Shown here one piece after another: positions 53,981 to 62,302 of a DNA stretch of 64,000 bases (its first letter is position 1; every line of letters begins with the position of its first letter). The notes below the pieces were generated by a model. The model searched no databases. It saw only the letters and a program-made list of their open reading frames with translations, and was not told the DNA's origin. The DNA is from Clostridium sp. CAG:417 (GTDB taxonomy: Bacteria; Bacillota_I; Bacilli_A; RF39; UBA660). Position numbers and translations under genes: made by a program. The stretch spans positions 1-64,000 of the forward strand of contig FR890375.1 in the NCBI GenBank assembly GCA_000432835.1, in the 5' to 3' direction.

Positions 53981-54259
53981 CTAAGCTTCTTTCTTATCTT
54001 TTTCTTCAGCAAATTTTTTCATGATTCCAGCTTCAGAAAATAAGTTACGAACTGTATCAGTAGGAACAGCTCCATTTCTTAACCATTTCATAGCTACTTC
54101 TTCTTTAATGTTAACAGCTTTTGGTTCTGCTACTGGATTATAAGTTCCGATTAATTCAATATATTGACCATCTCTTGGACGACGTGAATCAGTTGCTACT
54201 ATTCTGTATGATGGACGCTTCTTTGCTCCCATTCTTGTTAAACGTATTTTAACTGCCAT
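53981..54259 (-). CDS. rpsP: 30S ribosomal protein S16 (bS16)
   Basis: The 92-aa protein has the complete S16 sequence: [40 protein letters not shown], then the [17 protein letters not shown] region. The ATG after GAAAGGAAGGAATTATT is used; upstream in-frame codons have no role. The C-terminus is Lys/Glu-rich. It is co-transcribed with khpA. Confidence 0.97.
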   Translation of the reverse strand: MAVKIRLTRMGAKKRPSYRIVATDSRRPRDGQYIELIGTYNPVAEPKAVNIKEEVAMKWLRNGAVPTDTVRNLFSEAGIMKKFAEEKDKKEA

Positions 54260-54335
54260 AATAATTCCTTCCTTTCTTTCAATGATATTAATATATACTA
54301 TTTTTTCAACTCTGTCAACCATTTTTGTATAACAC

Positions 54336-54358
54336 TAAAAAAGAAGAGTTTTCCCCTC
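54336..54358 (-). terminator. Weak terminator after cotE
   Basis: GAGGGG-aaaa-CTCTTC with G-T pairs, followed by TTTTTT on the minus strand. Confidence 0.45.
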
Positions 54359-54368
54359 CTATTAAAAG

Positions 54369-54899
54369 TTAGATAGATTCATCTTCTTTGATAAAGTTTT
54401 CATCTACTTCATTGTCTATTTGTTTGTCATTAACATCATCTATAATTTCATCCCAAGGATCTTCATTTTCATCTATAGCTATTTTTACTTTCTCATCTCC
54501 AACTAGCTCAATACCTAATTCTTTTTCAATCGTATATACTATATCGTTGCCATCTATATCTACTTTAATACAATTTGGTTGTTTTAGGCTACGAATGATA
54601 GCCTCTTGGTTTGTGACATTACTGTTATTTTTTATATGTACTGTTTCTGTATATGGAACTGTTTCTTTTAAGACATCTGTTTTAGTATCATTATCATATG
54701 AATACCAAACATTGACATCATAACTTCCATTGATAGTTACGCTGTCCCTATTTTTAACTCCTTCAAAATTGTGATTTATAACCCAGCACCCAAGAATAGT
54801 AGATGGATTGTTTTCTATTTTTTTACGTCTTGTATCAGTAAATGTTTTCTTTCCTTTACCAATAACCGTCTTTGTAACAATTTCCTTATAACTTGCCAC
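54369..54899 (-). CDS. cotE: Outer spore coat protein CotE homologue
   Basis: The 176-aa protein (from GTG) reads ASYKEIVTKTVIGKGKKTFT, then NNPSTILGCWVINHNFEG, SYDVNVWYSYDNDTKTDVLK and LKQPNCIKVDIDGNDIVY, each matching Bacillus CotE in the same order, with an acidic end as in CotE. CotE builds the outer spore coat. The GTG at 54899 follows AGGAGG by 6 nt and aligns with the usual N-terminus; the ATG one codon before is too close to that site. The miaB-ymcA-cotE order is the same as in Bacillus subtilis. It indicates a spore-forming host or its descendant. Confidence 0.9.
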   Translation of the reverse strand: MASYKEIVTKTVIGKGKKTFTDTRRKKIENNPSTILGCWVINHNFEGVKNRDSVTINGSYDVNVWYSYDNDTKTDVLKETVPYTETVHIKNNSNVTNQEAIIRSLKQPNCIKVDIDGNDIVYTIEKELGIELVGDEKVKIAIDENEDPWDEIIDDVNDKQIDNEVDENFIKEDESI

Positions 54900-54953
54900 C
54901 ATATCCCTCCTCATTGTAGTTTATGCAATGAAAAGGATTTTTTTACTATTTAA

Positions 54954-55298
54954 TTAGAGAATATTTGTAACTTTATAAAAGTAGTCGTTCAATTCATCTT
55001 TTATAAGTTCAATCATATTGTTAACATTATTTAAGTAATATAAGTACAAAGTATATGTTTTATTTGTATTTAGGAGATTTAATTTTTCATCCATTAGTTT
55101 TTTTTCTTCTTCTTTAAAGTTTGAGCGAACATATTTTTTTTGAGAAACTCTTACTTCATTTATTAATTTAGTTAGTTCTTTATTCTCTGATATTACTTTT
55201 TTTAACTTTAGACATTCTTTATAATCTTTACTTTCTTTAATGTAATTGATAAGTTTTTCTAAAGCCTTTATAGTATTACTATTTAGATAATTTTCCAT
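54954..55298 (-). CDS. ymcA: YlbF/YmcA-family protein, probable RicA
   Basis: The 114-aa all-helical protein (ALEKLINYIKESKDYKECLK, LTKLINEVRVSQKKYVRS) fits the YlbF/YmcA family. In B. subtilis, YmcA (RicA), YlbF and YaaT form the Ric complex that directs RNase Y and supports sporulation and biofilm formation. Family members are alike, so the YmcA call rests on its place between miaB (20-bp overlap) and cotE. The short length and low complexity leave some doubt. Confidence 0.75.
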   Translation of the reverse strand: MENYLNSNTIKALEKLINYIKESKDYKECLKLKKVISENKELTKLINEVRVSQKKYVRSNFKEEEKKLMDEKLNLLNTNKTYTLYLYYLNNVNNMIELIKDELNDYFYKVTNIL

Positions 55299-56691
55299 CT
55301 AAGCTCCATGTTTTAGCATCTGTTACTTCGACATTTACAATGTCTCCTGCTTTTATATTGTCACCTGTAAAGTTAATTAATTTATGATTTCTAGTATAAC
55401 CGTAGTAGTTATCTTTTTTCTTTTCTGATATTCCCTCTACTAAAACTTCTTCTATTTTTCCAATCATTTTTTTATTGTTTTCTAGGAAGTATTTATTTAC
55501 TGTATCATTTAACTTATATAAGCGTTTTTCCTTTTCTTCTAGTGTGACATTATCTTTTAATTTTGCTGCTGGGGTATTTTCTCTTGGGGAATAAATAAAT
55601 GTGAAGGCATTATCGTATTTGCAATAATTTACTACCTCTAAAGTTTCTTCAAAGTCTTTTTCATCTTCACCAGGAAAACCTACAATGATATCAGTAGAAA
55701 TACTAACATTGGGAATCTTCTTTTTCATTTTATCAAATAACTCAAGATAACTTTCTTTAGTATATCTTCTACCCATAAGTTTTAATATTTTATTACTTCC
55801 TGATTGAAGTGGTAAATGAATATAAGGCAAGATATTTTCGTGAGAAGCAATTACATCTATCATTTTATCTGTGAAATCCCATGGATGGCTTGTCATGAAA
55901 GTGATTCGTGGAATATTTAACTTAGCAACATCTTCTAATAATTCTCCTAAACCATAGTTATCATATAAGTCTTTGCCATAAGCATTTACATTTTGTCCTA
56001 GGAGAGTAACTTCTTTATATCCTGCTGCACTTAGACCCTTAATCTCTTCTAAAATAGCTTCTTTTGTTCTGCTTCGTTCACCACCCCTAGTATATGGTAC
56101 TATACAATAAGTACAAAATTTATCACAACCATAAATGATATTTACCCAAGCCTTAAAACCATTATCTCTTTTTACAGGAATTGATTCTACTAAATCTCCT
56201 TCTTTAGAGAAGACTTCTATTTGTTGATTATTTTCTTCTATAGCTTGATCTAAAATATAAGGAAGACGATACATATTATGAGTTCCCATAACAAAATTAA
56301 CCCATTTATATTTATGAAGGATTTCATTTACTACTCCTTCCTCTTGGGCCATACATCCACAAATTCCTACTATAAGATTAGGATTTTCTTCTTTAAGATT
56401 TTTACATCTTCCAAGCATACCAAAGGCTTTATTATGAGCATTTTCTCTAATTGAACATGTATTTAACATTATTAAATCTGCTTGTGTATAATCTTCTACT
56501 GCCTTAAAACCAAGTTCTTCAAGCATAGCCCTTATGTTTTCACTATCATGTTCATTCATTTGACAACCATATGTTTTTAAAAAATATGTTTTTCCACTAT
56601 ATTTGTTAATAATTGACTTTTCTATGTCATACTTCACAGTATGATAATTCTTCAATCTATTTCTTGCTTCTTTATAGTTAGGTAAATTCAT
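55279..56691 (-). CDS. miaB: tRNA-2-methylthio-N6-dimethylallyladenosine synthase MiaB
   Basis: The 470-aa methylthiotransferase has the N-terminal UPF0004 domain (TYGCQMNEHDSENI, LNTCSIRENAHNKAFG, ICGCMAQE, giving the three Cys of the auxiliary cluster), a radical SAM domain (YGCDKFCTYCIVPYTRGGER, ~190-209) and a C-terminal TRAM domain (~400-470, LVEGISEKKKDNYYGYTRNH). It modifies A37 of tRNAs reading UNN codons. It is first in the miaB-ymcA-cotE operon. Confidence 0.97.
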   Translation of the reverse strand: MNLPNYKEARNRLKNYHTVKYDIEKSIINKYSGKTYFLKTYGCQMNEHDSENIRAMLEELGFKAVEDYTQADLIMLNTCSIRENAHNKAFGMLGRCKNLKEENPNLIVGICGCMAQEEGVVNEILHKYKWVNFVMGTHNMYRLPYILDQAIEENNQQIEVFSKEGDLVESIPVKRDNGFKAWVNIIYGCDKFCTYCIVPYTRGGERSRTKEAILEEIKGLSAAGYKEVTLLGQNVNAYGKDLYDNYGLGELLEDVAKLNIPRITFMTSHPWDFTDKMIDVIASHENILPYIHLPLQSGSNKILKLMGRRYTKESYLELFDKMKKKIPNVSISTDIIVGFPGEDEKDFEETLEVVNYCKYDNAFTFIYSPRENTPAAKLKDNVTLEEKEKRLYKLNDTVNKYFLENNKKMIGKIEEVLVEGISEKKKDNYYGYTRNHKLINFTGDNIKAGDIVNVEVTDAKTWSLDGKLSK

Positions 56692-56730
56692 ACTATCACT
56701 CCATTTCTTTAGTTATTATACTAGTAAAAG

Positions 56731-56754
56731 AAAAAAAAGTCTATGAGACTTTTT
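56731..56754 (-). terminator. Terminator of the lipoprotein gene
   Basis: AAAAAGTCT-cat-AGACTTTTT on the minus strand, followed by further T. Confidence 0.8.
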
Positions 56755-56763
56755 CAGATATTT

Positions 56764-57204
56764 TTATTTACAAGAGAAACCCTGATCTTCTAATGTCTTT
56801 TTATTTACTGAATACTTTTCACTACCTGATAGATTTAAAGCTTTTTTCTCTGATGATGACATTTTCTTGTAATCAAAATACATTGTAACATCTATTTCAT
56901 TATCATTTTTTACTTTTGTATTTAATTTTACATTCTTGTAACTACCATATTTACTCTTATATTCTTTTTCTAGAGTTGTTTTAAATGTATTAATATATGA
57001 TTTATAATTATCTGGTAAGTTAACATTTATTGTTGTAGTCATATCTTCAACTTTATCATCAATAAATTTAATGTTGATGCTTTGAGTCATGTCAATTGAT
57101 GAAGTACCAATATCTTTAGTACATACTAATGTTTTTGTCTTATTCATACAACCTGTAACTAATAATAAAATTAATGCCATTGATAAAAATATACTCTTCT
57201 TCAC
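56764..57204 (-). CDS. Lipoprotein with a two-cysteine outer domain, function unknown
   Basis: The 146-aa protein has a lipoprotein signal (KKSIFLSMALILLLVTGC, lipobox LVTGC, lipid Cys19). The mature part begins with TLVCTKDIG, has INIKFIDDKVEDMTT and ends LEDQGFSCK. The C-n-KFxDxKV-n-GxxC layout resembles the DUF1307/YehR type and matches the outer domains of the proteins at 7244 and 38394. It is probably surface-exposed and a ligand is not known. Confidence 0.8.
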   Translation of the reverse strand: MKKSIFLSMALILLLVTGCMNKTKTLVCTKDIGTSSIDMTQSINIKFIDDKVEDMTTTINVNLPDNYKSYINTFKTTLEKEYKSKYGSYKNVKLNTKVKNDNEIDVTMYFDYKKMSSSEKKALNLSGSEKYSVNKKTLEDQGFSCK

Positions 57205-57255
57205 AATATCACTCCTTCTTTATTAACTATATCACATTATGTTTTGTTTCAAAAG

Positions 57256-57286
57256 AAAAAATAAGTTTAATTTGCTAAACTTATTT
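57256..57286 (-). terminator. Terminator of the ankyrin-like gene
   Basis: AAATAAGTTTA/TAAACTTATTT (57259-57269 with 57276-57286), then a T run on the minus strand. Confidence 0.8.
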
Positions 57287-57968
57287 ATGTTAATGAATTT
57301 ATAATTATATCAATATTATTTAGTTTATTAGTTAATAAATCTTTTTTTATAGTATCCATATTAGTAGTGATTTTTTCTAATAATTCTTGCATTTTTGGTT
57401 GTAATTTTTGTTTGTGTTCCAAACTATTTATTATAACTTCTAAATTGTTTAATTTAGAGTATTTTCCATAGTATGAGTTTTTAATGTATTTATTATATAA
57501 ATATTTAAATGAAATTATATCAATATTATCAAATCTTTTATCTCCTAGTATTTTGGTTATTGTAAATAATTGATCAGCCGCAATTGCTTTATCTAATATA
57601 GTCTCACCTTTATTATTTTTTAGGTTTGGAATAAATGTTTTGTTTTTTAATAATATTTCTAATATTTTAGCTATATCTACATAATTATGCATTACAAGAA
57701 AATGGGCAAATGTATTTTTATCTTTGTTTTGATGATTTACGTCCCAATACTTATTTTTACTATGCTTTAAAACGATGCTGTAATCTTTTTTATTAAGTAA
57801 TCTCATCATAACACTATTTCCATTTTCATCTATAGTATTAATTAACTCTTTATTAGTAGTTAAAATTTTATCTACTACTTCTGTATAACCCTCTTTGATT
57901 AATTCAAAAATCATTACTGGATTACTGATACAAACCTTGATTGCTTGGTCTTCATTATAAAACATCAT
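57285..57968 (-). CDS. Ankyrin-repeat-like protein
   Basis: The 227-aa cytoplasmic protein has degenerate ankyrin units: LINTIDENGNSVMMRLLNKK (~45-64), WDVNHQNKDKNTFAHFLVMH (~76), FIPNLKNNKGETILDKAIAA (~112), and a C-terminal helical part. Ankyrin proteins bind other proteins; the partner is unknown. The ATG after AAGAGGTGTTATTT is chosen. It is upstream of the lipoprotein gene, each with its own terminator. Confidence 0.7.
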   Translation of the reverse strand: MMFYNEDQAIKVCISNPVMIFELIKEGYTEVVDKILTTNKELINTIDENGNSVMMRLLNKKDYSIVLKHSKNKYWDVNHQNKDKNTFAHFLVMHNYVDIAKILEILLKNKTFIPNLKNNKGETILDKAIAADQLFTITKILGDKRFDNIDIISFKYLYNKYIKNSYYGKYSKLNNLEVIINSLEHKQKLQPKMQELLEKITTNMDTIKKDLLTNKLNNIDIIINSLT

Positions 57969-58082
57969 AAATAACACCTCTTAATCACGGGACAGTTACA
58001 TATTATAGCAAAAATATAGTATTTTGTCAATTTTATCTCCTCTTTCTAATTATATAGAGGGCGTTTTTGATGATTTTATACA

Positions 58083-58109
58083 AGAAAAAAAGTTTAAATT
58101 TTTAAACTT
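58083..58109 (-). terminator. Terminator of the short prepilin gene
   Basis: AAGTTTAAA-aa-TTTAAACTT, then seven T on the minus strand. Confidence 0.75.
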
Positions 58110-58122
58110 ATTATAGATAGTA

Positions 58123-58560
58123 TTATTTTTTGATTATTTCTTTATCATAGTCTTTTTGATAGGTTTTATCTTTATAAGTACAGGTTAGCTTGTAATCGTA
58201 TTTTAAAGTGTTTTTAGTATCTTTTTTTACTCTTACTTCGGCATTTTCCATATTACACTTTATATTTTTAGAAGGTTTAAACTCTTCTATATAGTTTTCA
58301 CTTATTAAGGTATTAAGTTTAATAATATATCCTTCTCCTTCAAGAGATGCTGTAGCAGAATTATCTTCACTTATATCACGGCCTTCTTTTTGCATATACA
58401 TCTTAGCTGCACCTATCATAGATTTTCCATAAGTCTCTATTTCTTTAGTGGTATTATCATTTAACATTCGCTGAAGAGATGGAAATCCCATTAGAGCAAT
58501 AAGACCAATGATTATAATGGTAACTAATAATTCTACAAGAGTAAAAGCTTTTTTATTCAT
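58123..58560 (-). CDS. Type IV prepilin-like protein, short form
   Basis: The 145-aa protein has a class III prepilin leader and helix MNKKA/FTLVELLVTIIIIGLIA, with the conserved Glu at mature position 5; cleavage after Ala instead of Gly is predicted. A globular domain (~40-145) contains two Cys (NIKCNMEN ... KLTCTYKDK), possibly a disulfide loop. It is nearly the same as the first ~145 residues of the next gene upstream (58669-61107), so the pair arose by duplication. Assembly genes (pilB, pilC, pilD) are not in this window. The ATG after AGGAGATGTGAAT is used; an upstream GTG overlaps the site. Confidence 0.88.
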   Translation of the reverse strand: MNKKAFTLVELLVTIIIIGLIALMGFPSLQRMLNDNTTKEIETYGKSMIGAAKMYMQKEGRDISEDNSATASLEGEGYIIKLNTLISENYIEEFKPSKNIKCNMENAEVRVKKDTKNTLKYDYKLTCTYKDKTYQKDYDKEIIKK

Positions 58561-58648
58561 ATTCACATCTCCTATTTAATAAAATAAATTCTTTCTATGT
58601 TTATATTATAGCATGTATTTTATAGATTATTTAAAATATTAAGAAAAC

Positions 58649-58670
58649 AAAAAAGAGTCAAATGACTCTT
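58649..58670 (-). terminator. Terminator of the prepilin-repeat fusion gene
   Basis: AAGAGTCA-tt-TGACTCTT, then TTTTTT on the minus strand. Confidence 0.8.
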
Positions 58671-61107
58671 AGGCTATTACAGCTGTTCCATTGTTTCCTA
58701 ATTTACTTGTTAAAAATGTTTTGGCAGCCTCGTCTTTAACTTTAACTGTAAGATTACTTGTATTATCAAACATATTATTACTACTTGTGACCTTTGTAAA
58801 TACAGCTTTCCTTAAGTTTATTGTTCGTAGGTTAGTACATCTAGAAAACATATAAGCTGTATTTGTTAGAATGCTAGTGTTAAAGGAACTTAAATCTAAT
58901 TCTGTCAAGCCACTGCATCCACTAAACATCCATTCCATGGTTGTTACTTTACTTGTATCAAAACTACTCAAATTTAGATTTAATAAACTATTACAGTTTG
59001 TAAACATATAACTCATATTAGTTACTTTGCTAGTGGTAAATTTAGAAACATTCAATTTTGTTAAAGAATAACAATTCCAAAACATCTCTCCCATACTTTT
59101 TACTTGACTTGTATCAAAATTGCTCAAATCCAAATTACTTAATTTTTTGCATGAACTGAACATAGTTGACATATTAGAAACCTGCGATGTGTTAAAGCTG
59201 CTCAAATTTAAATTTGTTAACTCATCGCACCACTCAAACATATTTGCCATATTAATAACTTTTGATGTATCAAAATTACTTAAATTTAAACTTGTTAAAC
59301 TTCGGCAAAAACTAAACATATCTGTCATCATAGTTACTTTCTGAGTATCAAAACTGCTTATGTCAAGTGTAGTTAACTTGCTACACCTGTTAAACATTTG
59401 TGACATATTAGTAACTTGTGATGTATTAAAATTATTCAAATTCAATTGAATAAAGGAGCTGCCTGCAAACATCTCACCCATATCTTTAACAGAGCTGGTA
59501 TTAAAGTTACTTATATCAATACTAGTTAAAGTACATCCATAAAACATACGATTCATATCAGTTACCTTTTGTGTATTAAAATTATTTATATTTAGGTTTG
59601 TTAACCCCTTGCACCCATAAAACATACCAGCCATAGTTGTTACATTGGATGTATCGAAATTACTTAAATCCAGAGTTGATATTTTATTACAATGAGCAAA
59701 CATATAGTCCATGTATCGAACATTAGAGGTTTTAAAATTACTTATATCTAATGATGTTAATCTTTTACAGTTATTAAACATACTAGACATATTAATGACG
59801 TTAGTTGTATCAAAGCTACCTAAATTAATATTCTCAAGATTATAGCAGTCATAGAGCAAATTTTCCATCATAATTACTTTACTTGTATTAAAATTACTTA
59901 AGTCTAAATTCGATAACTTGTTGCAACCATTAAACATATTGGACATACTAGTAACTTGTGATGTATTAAAATTACTTAAATCTAGATTTACTAAGCTATT
60001 ACAATAATAAAACATAGCTGTCATTTGCGTTACTTTAGACGTATTGAAACTGCTTAGATTTACTGTTGTTAATTTCTTACAACTGCTAAACATACTTGAT
60101 AAATTCTTAGTATTTGATGTATCAAAACTGCTCAAGTCAAGAGTTAGTATTTTATTACAATTTGAAAACATATTGGACATATCAGTAACATGTGATGTGT
60201 TAAAGTTGCTTAAATCTAAGCTTTCTAAGTTTTTACAATTTAAAAACATATTGGACATACTAGTAACTTGTGATGTATCAAAACTACTTAAATTAATCTT
60301 TTGTAAATTATTACAATTTCCAAACATAGCCTTCATACTTATAACTTTATTGGTGTTAAAATTACTTAAGTCAATATCAACTAAGGCCGAAAAGCTGAAA
60401 AATAAATAATCATAAGTACCATTTAAATAGGTCTTTCCATCACTACAAATGGTAATAACATAACCACCATTGCCATCATTTTCGGCATAAGCAATTACTG
60501 AGCCATCATTTGCCTGTGAAACATCCCATTTTTCAACTATATTTGCTGGTATAGATATGACATTTTTTGTAATGATTTTTGTAACCTTTGTTTTATATTT
60601 TGAACTGTGATAATTTCCTTTTGTATCATTACTCATTACATTTTCTAATGCAAGGTCTTCTTTTTTGGTAATGTTTGGAGTTGTATCATCATATGATTTA
60701 CGATAAACTTTATCTTTGTAAGTACATTTTAATTTGTAATCATATTTTAGTGTATTTTGGGTTTCTTTTCTTACTCTAACACTAGCATTATCTAAATCAC
60801 ATTGTATATTCTTTTTTGATGGTTTAAATGTTTCTATATAGTCTTGGTCTATTAAAGTTTTAAGACCTATCATATAACCATTTCCCTCAAGTTCTAATTT
60901 AGAGTTTGCATTTTCATTTATGTCTCTTCCTTCTTTTTGCATATACATCTTAGCTGCACCTATCATAGACTTTCCATAAATTTCTATTTCCTTAGTAGCG
61001 TTGCCATTTAGCATTCGTTGAAGAGATGGGAAGCCCATTAAAGCAATAAGACCAATAATTACAATAGTAACTAGTAATTCTACAAGAGTAAAAGCTTTCT
61101 TATTCAT
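58669..61107 (-). CDS. Type IV prepilin fused to a DUF285/BspA-type leucine-rich surface domain
   Basis: 812 aa. Residues 1-30 are a prepilin leader and helix (MNKKA/FTLVELLVTIVIIGLIA, Glu5). Residues ~30-140 are the same pilin globular domain as the short protein at 58123, with its two Cys. Residues ~185-240 (VEKWDVSQANDGSVIAYAEN) are the usual preamble of DUF285 proteins. Residues ~243-787 hold about 21 units of 26 residues with consensus LDLSNFNTSxVTxMSxMFxx, then CxxLx. A short cap closes the protein. BspA-type repeats mediate adhesion in other bacteria, so this looks like a pilus-borne adhesin; that function is inference. The ribosome binding site is GAGGATG. It is unusually long for a pilin. 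Confidence 0.88.
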   Translation of the reverse strand: MNKKAFTLVELLVTIVIIGLIALMGFPSLQRMLNGNATKEIEIYGKSMIGAAKMYMQKEGRDINENANSKLELEGNGYMIGLKTLIDQDYIETFKPSKKNIQCDLDNASVRVRKETQNTLKYDYKLKCTYKDKVYRKSYDDTTPNITKKEDLALENVMSNDTKGNYHSSKYKTKVTKIITKNVISIPANIVEKWDVSQANDGSVIAYAENDGNGGYVITICSDGKTYLNGTYDYLFFSFSALVDIDLSNFNTNKVISMKAMFGNCNNLQKINLSSFDTSQVTSMSNMFLNCKNLESLDLSNFNTSHVTDMSNMFSNCNKILTLDLSSFDTSNTKNLSSMFSSCKKLTTVNLSSFNTSKVTQMTAMFYYCNSLVNLDLSNFNTSQVTSMSNMFNGCNKLSNLDLSNFNTSKVIMMENLLYDCYNLENINLGSFDTTNVINMSSMFNNCKRLTSLDISNFKTSNVRYMDYMFAHCNKISTLDLSNFDTSNVTTMAGMFYGCKGLTNLNINNFNTQKVTDMNRMFYGCTLTSIDISNFNTSSVKDMGEMFAGSSFIQLNLNNFNTSQVTNMSQMFNRCSKLTTLDISSFDTQKVTMMTDMFSFCRSLTSLNLSNFDTSKVINMANMFEWCDELTNLNLSSFNTSQVSNMSTMFSSCKKLSNLDLSNFDTSQVKSMGEMFWNCYSLTKLNVSKFTTSKVTNMSYMFTNCNSLLNLNLSSFDTSKVTTMEWMFSGCSGLTELDLSSFNTSILTNTAYMFSRCTNLRTINLRKAVFTKVTSSNNMFDNTSNLTVKVKDEAAKTFLTSKLGNNGTAVIA
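58747..60381 (-). repeat. About 21 in-frame 78-bp repeats (DUF285 units)
   Basis: The 78-bp units encode 26 residues each, with MF at a fixed place and one Cys per unit (absent in a few). They are diverged in DNA, so they are not recent copies, but their regularity could allow slippage or recombination. Confidence 0.9.
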
Positions 61108-61216
61108 ATTACATCCTCACATTTGATTAATGCCAATCAAATTCTTCCTACCTTTATATTTTTTATTATAGCACATATATTTAAATTTTTACATAAATTA
61201 TTATAGGTGATTAATA

Positions 61217-61435
61217 ATGAGGAGAAACGGTAAACATCCATTCTACTGTAGATGTAGTTCTTGCAAACAAAAAAGAAGAATGTCACTATTCTACTTAGGT
61301 TTTATCTTTTGTTTAGCAGTAATTGTTTTTTATCAGGCTCTAATATTAGTATTCATAACCACTAGAATAAACGCCATTATTTTACTAGCAGAATTTCTTC
61401 TAGTGTTCTTCTTGTTGTTTCTTTTGCTTTTTTAG
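61217..61435 (+). CDS. Small zinc-knuckle-like membrane protein
   Basis: The 72-aa protein begins RRNGKHPFYCRCSSCKQKRR (Cys x Cys xx Cys) and continues with two hydrophobic segments (~25-47 and ~53-72). AGGTGAT lies 7 nt before the ATG. It runs convergent to ysxE and overlaps its last 36 bp, which lowers confidence, but composition and ribosome binding site support a real gene. Function unknown. Confidence 0.5.
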   Translation: MRRNGKHPFYCRCSSCKQKRRMSLFYLGFIFCLAVIVFYQALILVFITTRINAIILLAEFLLVFFLLFLLLF

Positions 61436-62302
61436 TATAAAATCTCTCGTTGAATCTATATACGTTATTAACTTATGAATAAGTAGTGTATTTTCATAAG
61501 TATTTTTTTTTAAATTTATTTTAGGTGGGATTATTATTTCTATAAAGAACAATAATAGTTCATCATCTGTATAAAGGTACTTTCTTTGATATGTTGTAAA
61601 AAGTGATAACATATCTAATTCATGATAATGATTTTTATAAAAGTATGCAAAATCATATATAGGGCTTTTATATGAAGCATAATCAAAGTTTATTACTTTA
61701 GCGTCTTTACAATCTAGAAAATGGTCTAAAGATAAATGATTGTGTGAAAGGACAATTCTTCTTTTTCTAGTATTACTAATATGTTTATACCACTCTTCTA
61801 ATAACTCTTTACTATAATTTAGAGTATTATATATTTTAGAAACATTATTTAATAAAAGAAGTTCATAAGGAGATGGATAAACACTTGATGAAAATACTTC
61901 TTCTAAATTGTTATAATATTCAAATAACATATCTATTTGTTTACCTTTTTCTTCATATATTTCTTTAATTTCATCTAAAGTATATTCCTTGTATGAGGTG
62001 GTACGATTTTCCAATTCCGCTAAAATGTATATTAAGTGAATAGCTTTTTCTTCCTTTATAGTTGATATTTCATCAATATAGGCATATATTTCATAATCAT
62101 CATTAAAATTGTTTTCCGGATACAAAAAGAAAGAAAAATTTCTAGATAAAAGATAATCATATAATTCTTTTTTATCATTTCTTTTTCTCTTCTTTAATAC
62201 AAAATTCCCCTTTTCGGTATCTAGAATTATTGCCTTATTTTTATAGGAATATTTACTTACTTTAAGGTCATATTTATCTATAATACTGGATAAATTATTC
62301 AT
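61400..62302 (-). CDS. ysxE: Spore-coat-associated kinase-like protein (YsxE/CotS family)
   Basis: The 300-aa protein has an aminoglycoside-phosphotransferase-like fold: an N-lobe with GNFVLKKRKRNDKKELYDYL (~32), the Brenner-like loop LSHNHLSLDHFL (~199) and VINFDYASYKSPIYDFAYFY (~220). The usual catalytic HGDxxxxN is replaced by HNHLSLDH, so activity is uncertain. In Bacillus, spoVID is followed by ysxE, as here (8-bp overlap). It probably binds the spore coat. Confidence 0.75.
   Translation of the reverse strand: MNNLSSIIDKYDLKVSKYSYKNKAIILDTEKGNFVLKKRKRNDKKELYDYLLSRNFSFFLYPENNFNDDYEIYAYIDEISTIKEEKAIHLIYILAELENRTTSYKEYTLDEIKEIYEEKGKQIDMLFEYYNNLEEVFSSSVYPSPYELLLLNNVSKIYNTLNYSKELLEEWYKHISNTRKRRIVLSHNHLSLDHFLDCKDAKVINFDYASYKSPIYDFAYFYKNHYHELDMLSLFTTYQRKYLYTDDELLLFFIEIIIPPKINLKKNTYENTLLIHKLITYIDSTRDFILKKQKKQQEEH

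Noticed and set aside
59120..59344. Plus-strand open frames inside the prepilin-repeat gene (also 60044-60409)
   Set aside because: They mirror the repeat units on the other strand, have no ribosome binding site and no independent composition.
58747..60381. Regularly spaced 78-bp repeats that could be taken for a CRISPR array
   Set aside because: The repeats are in frame, degenerate and fill the whole unit with no unique spacers; they encode 26-residue protein repeats.
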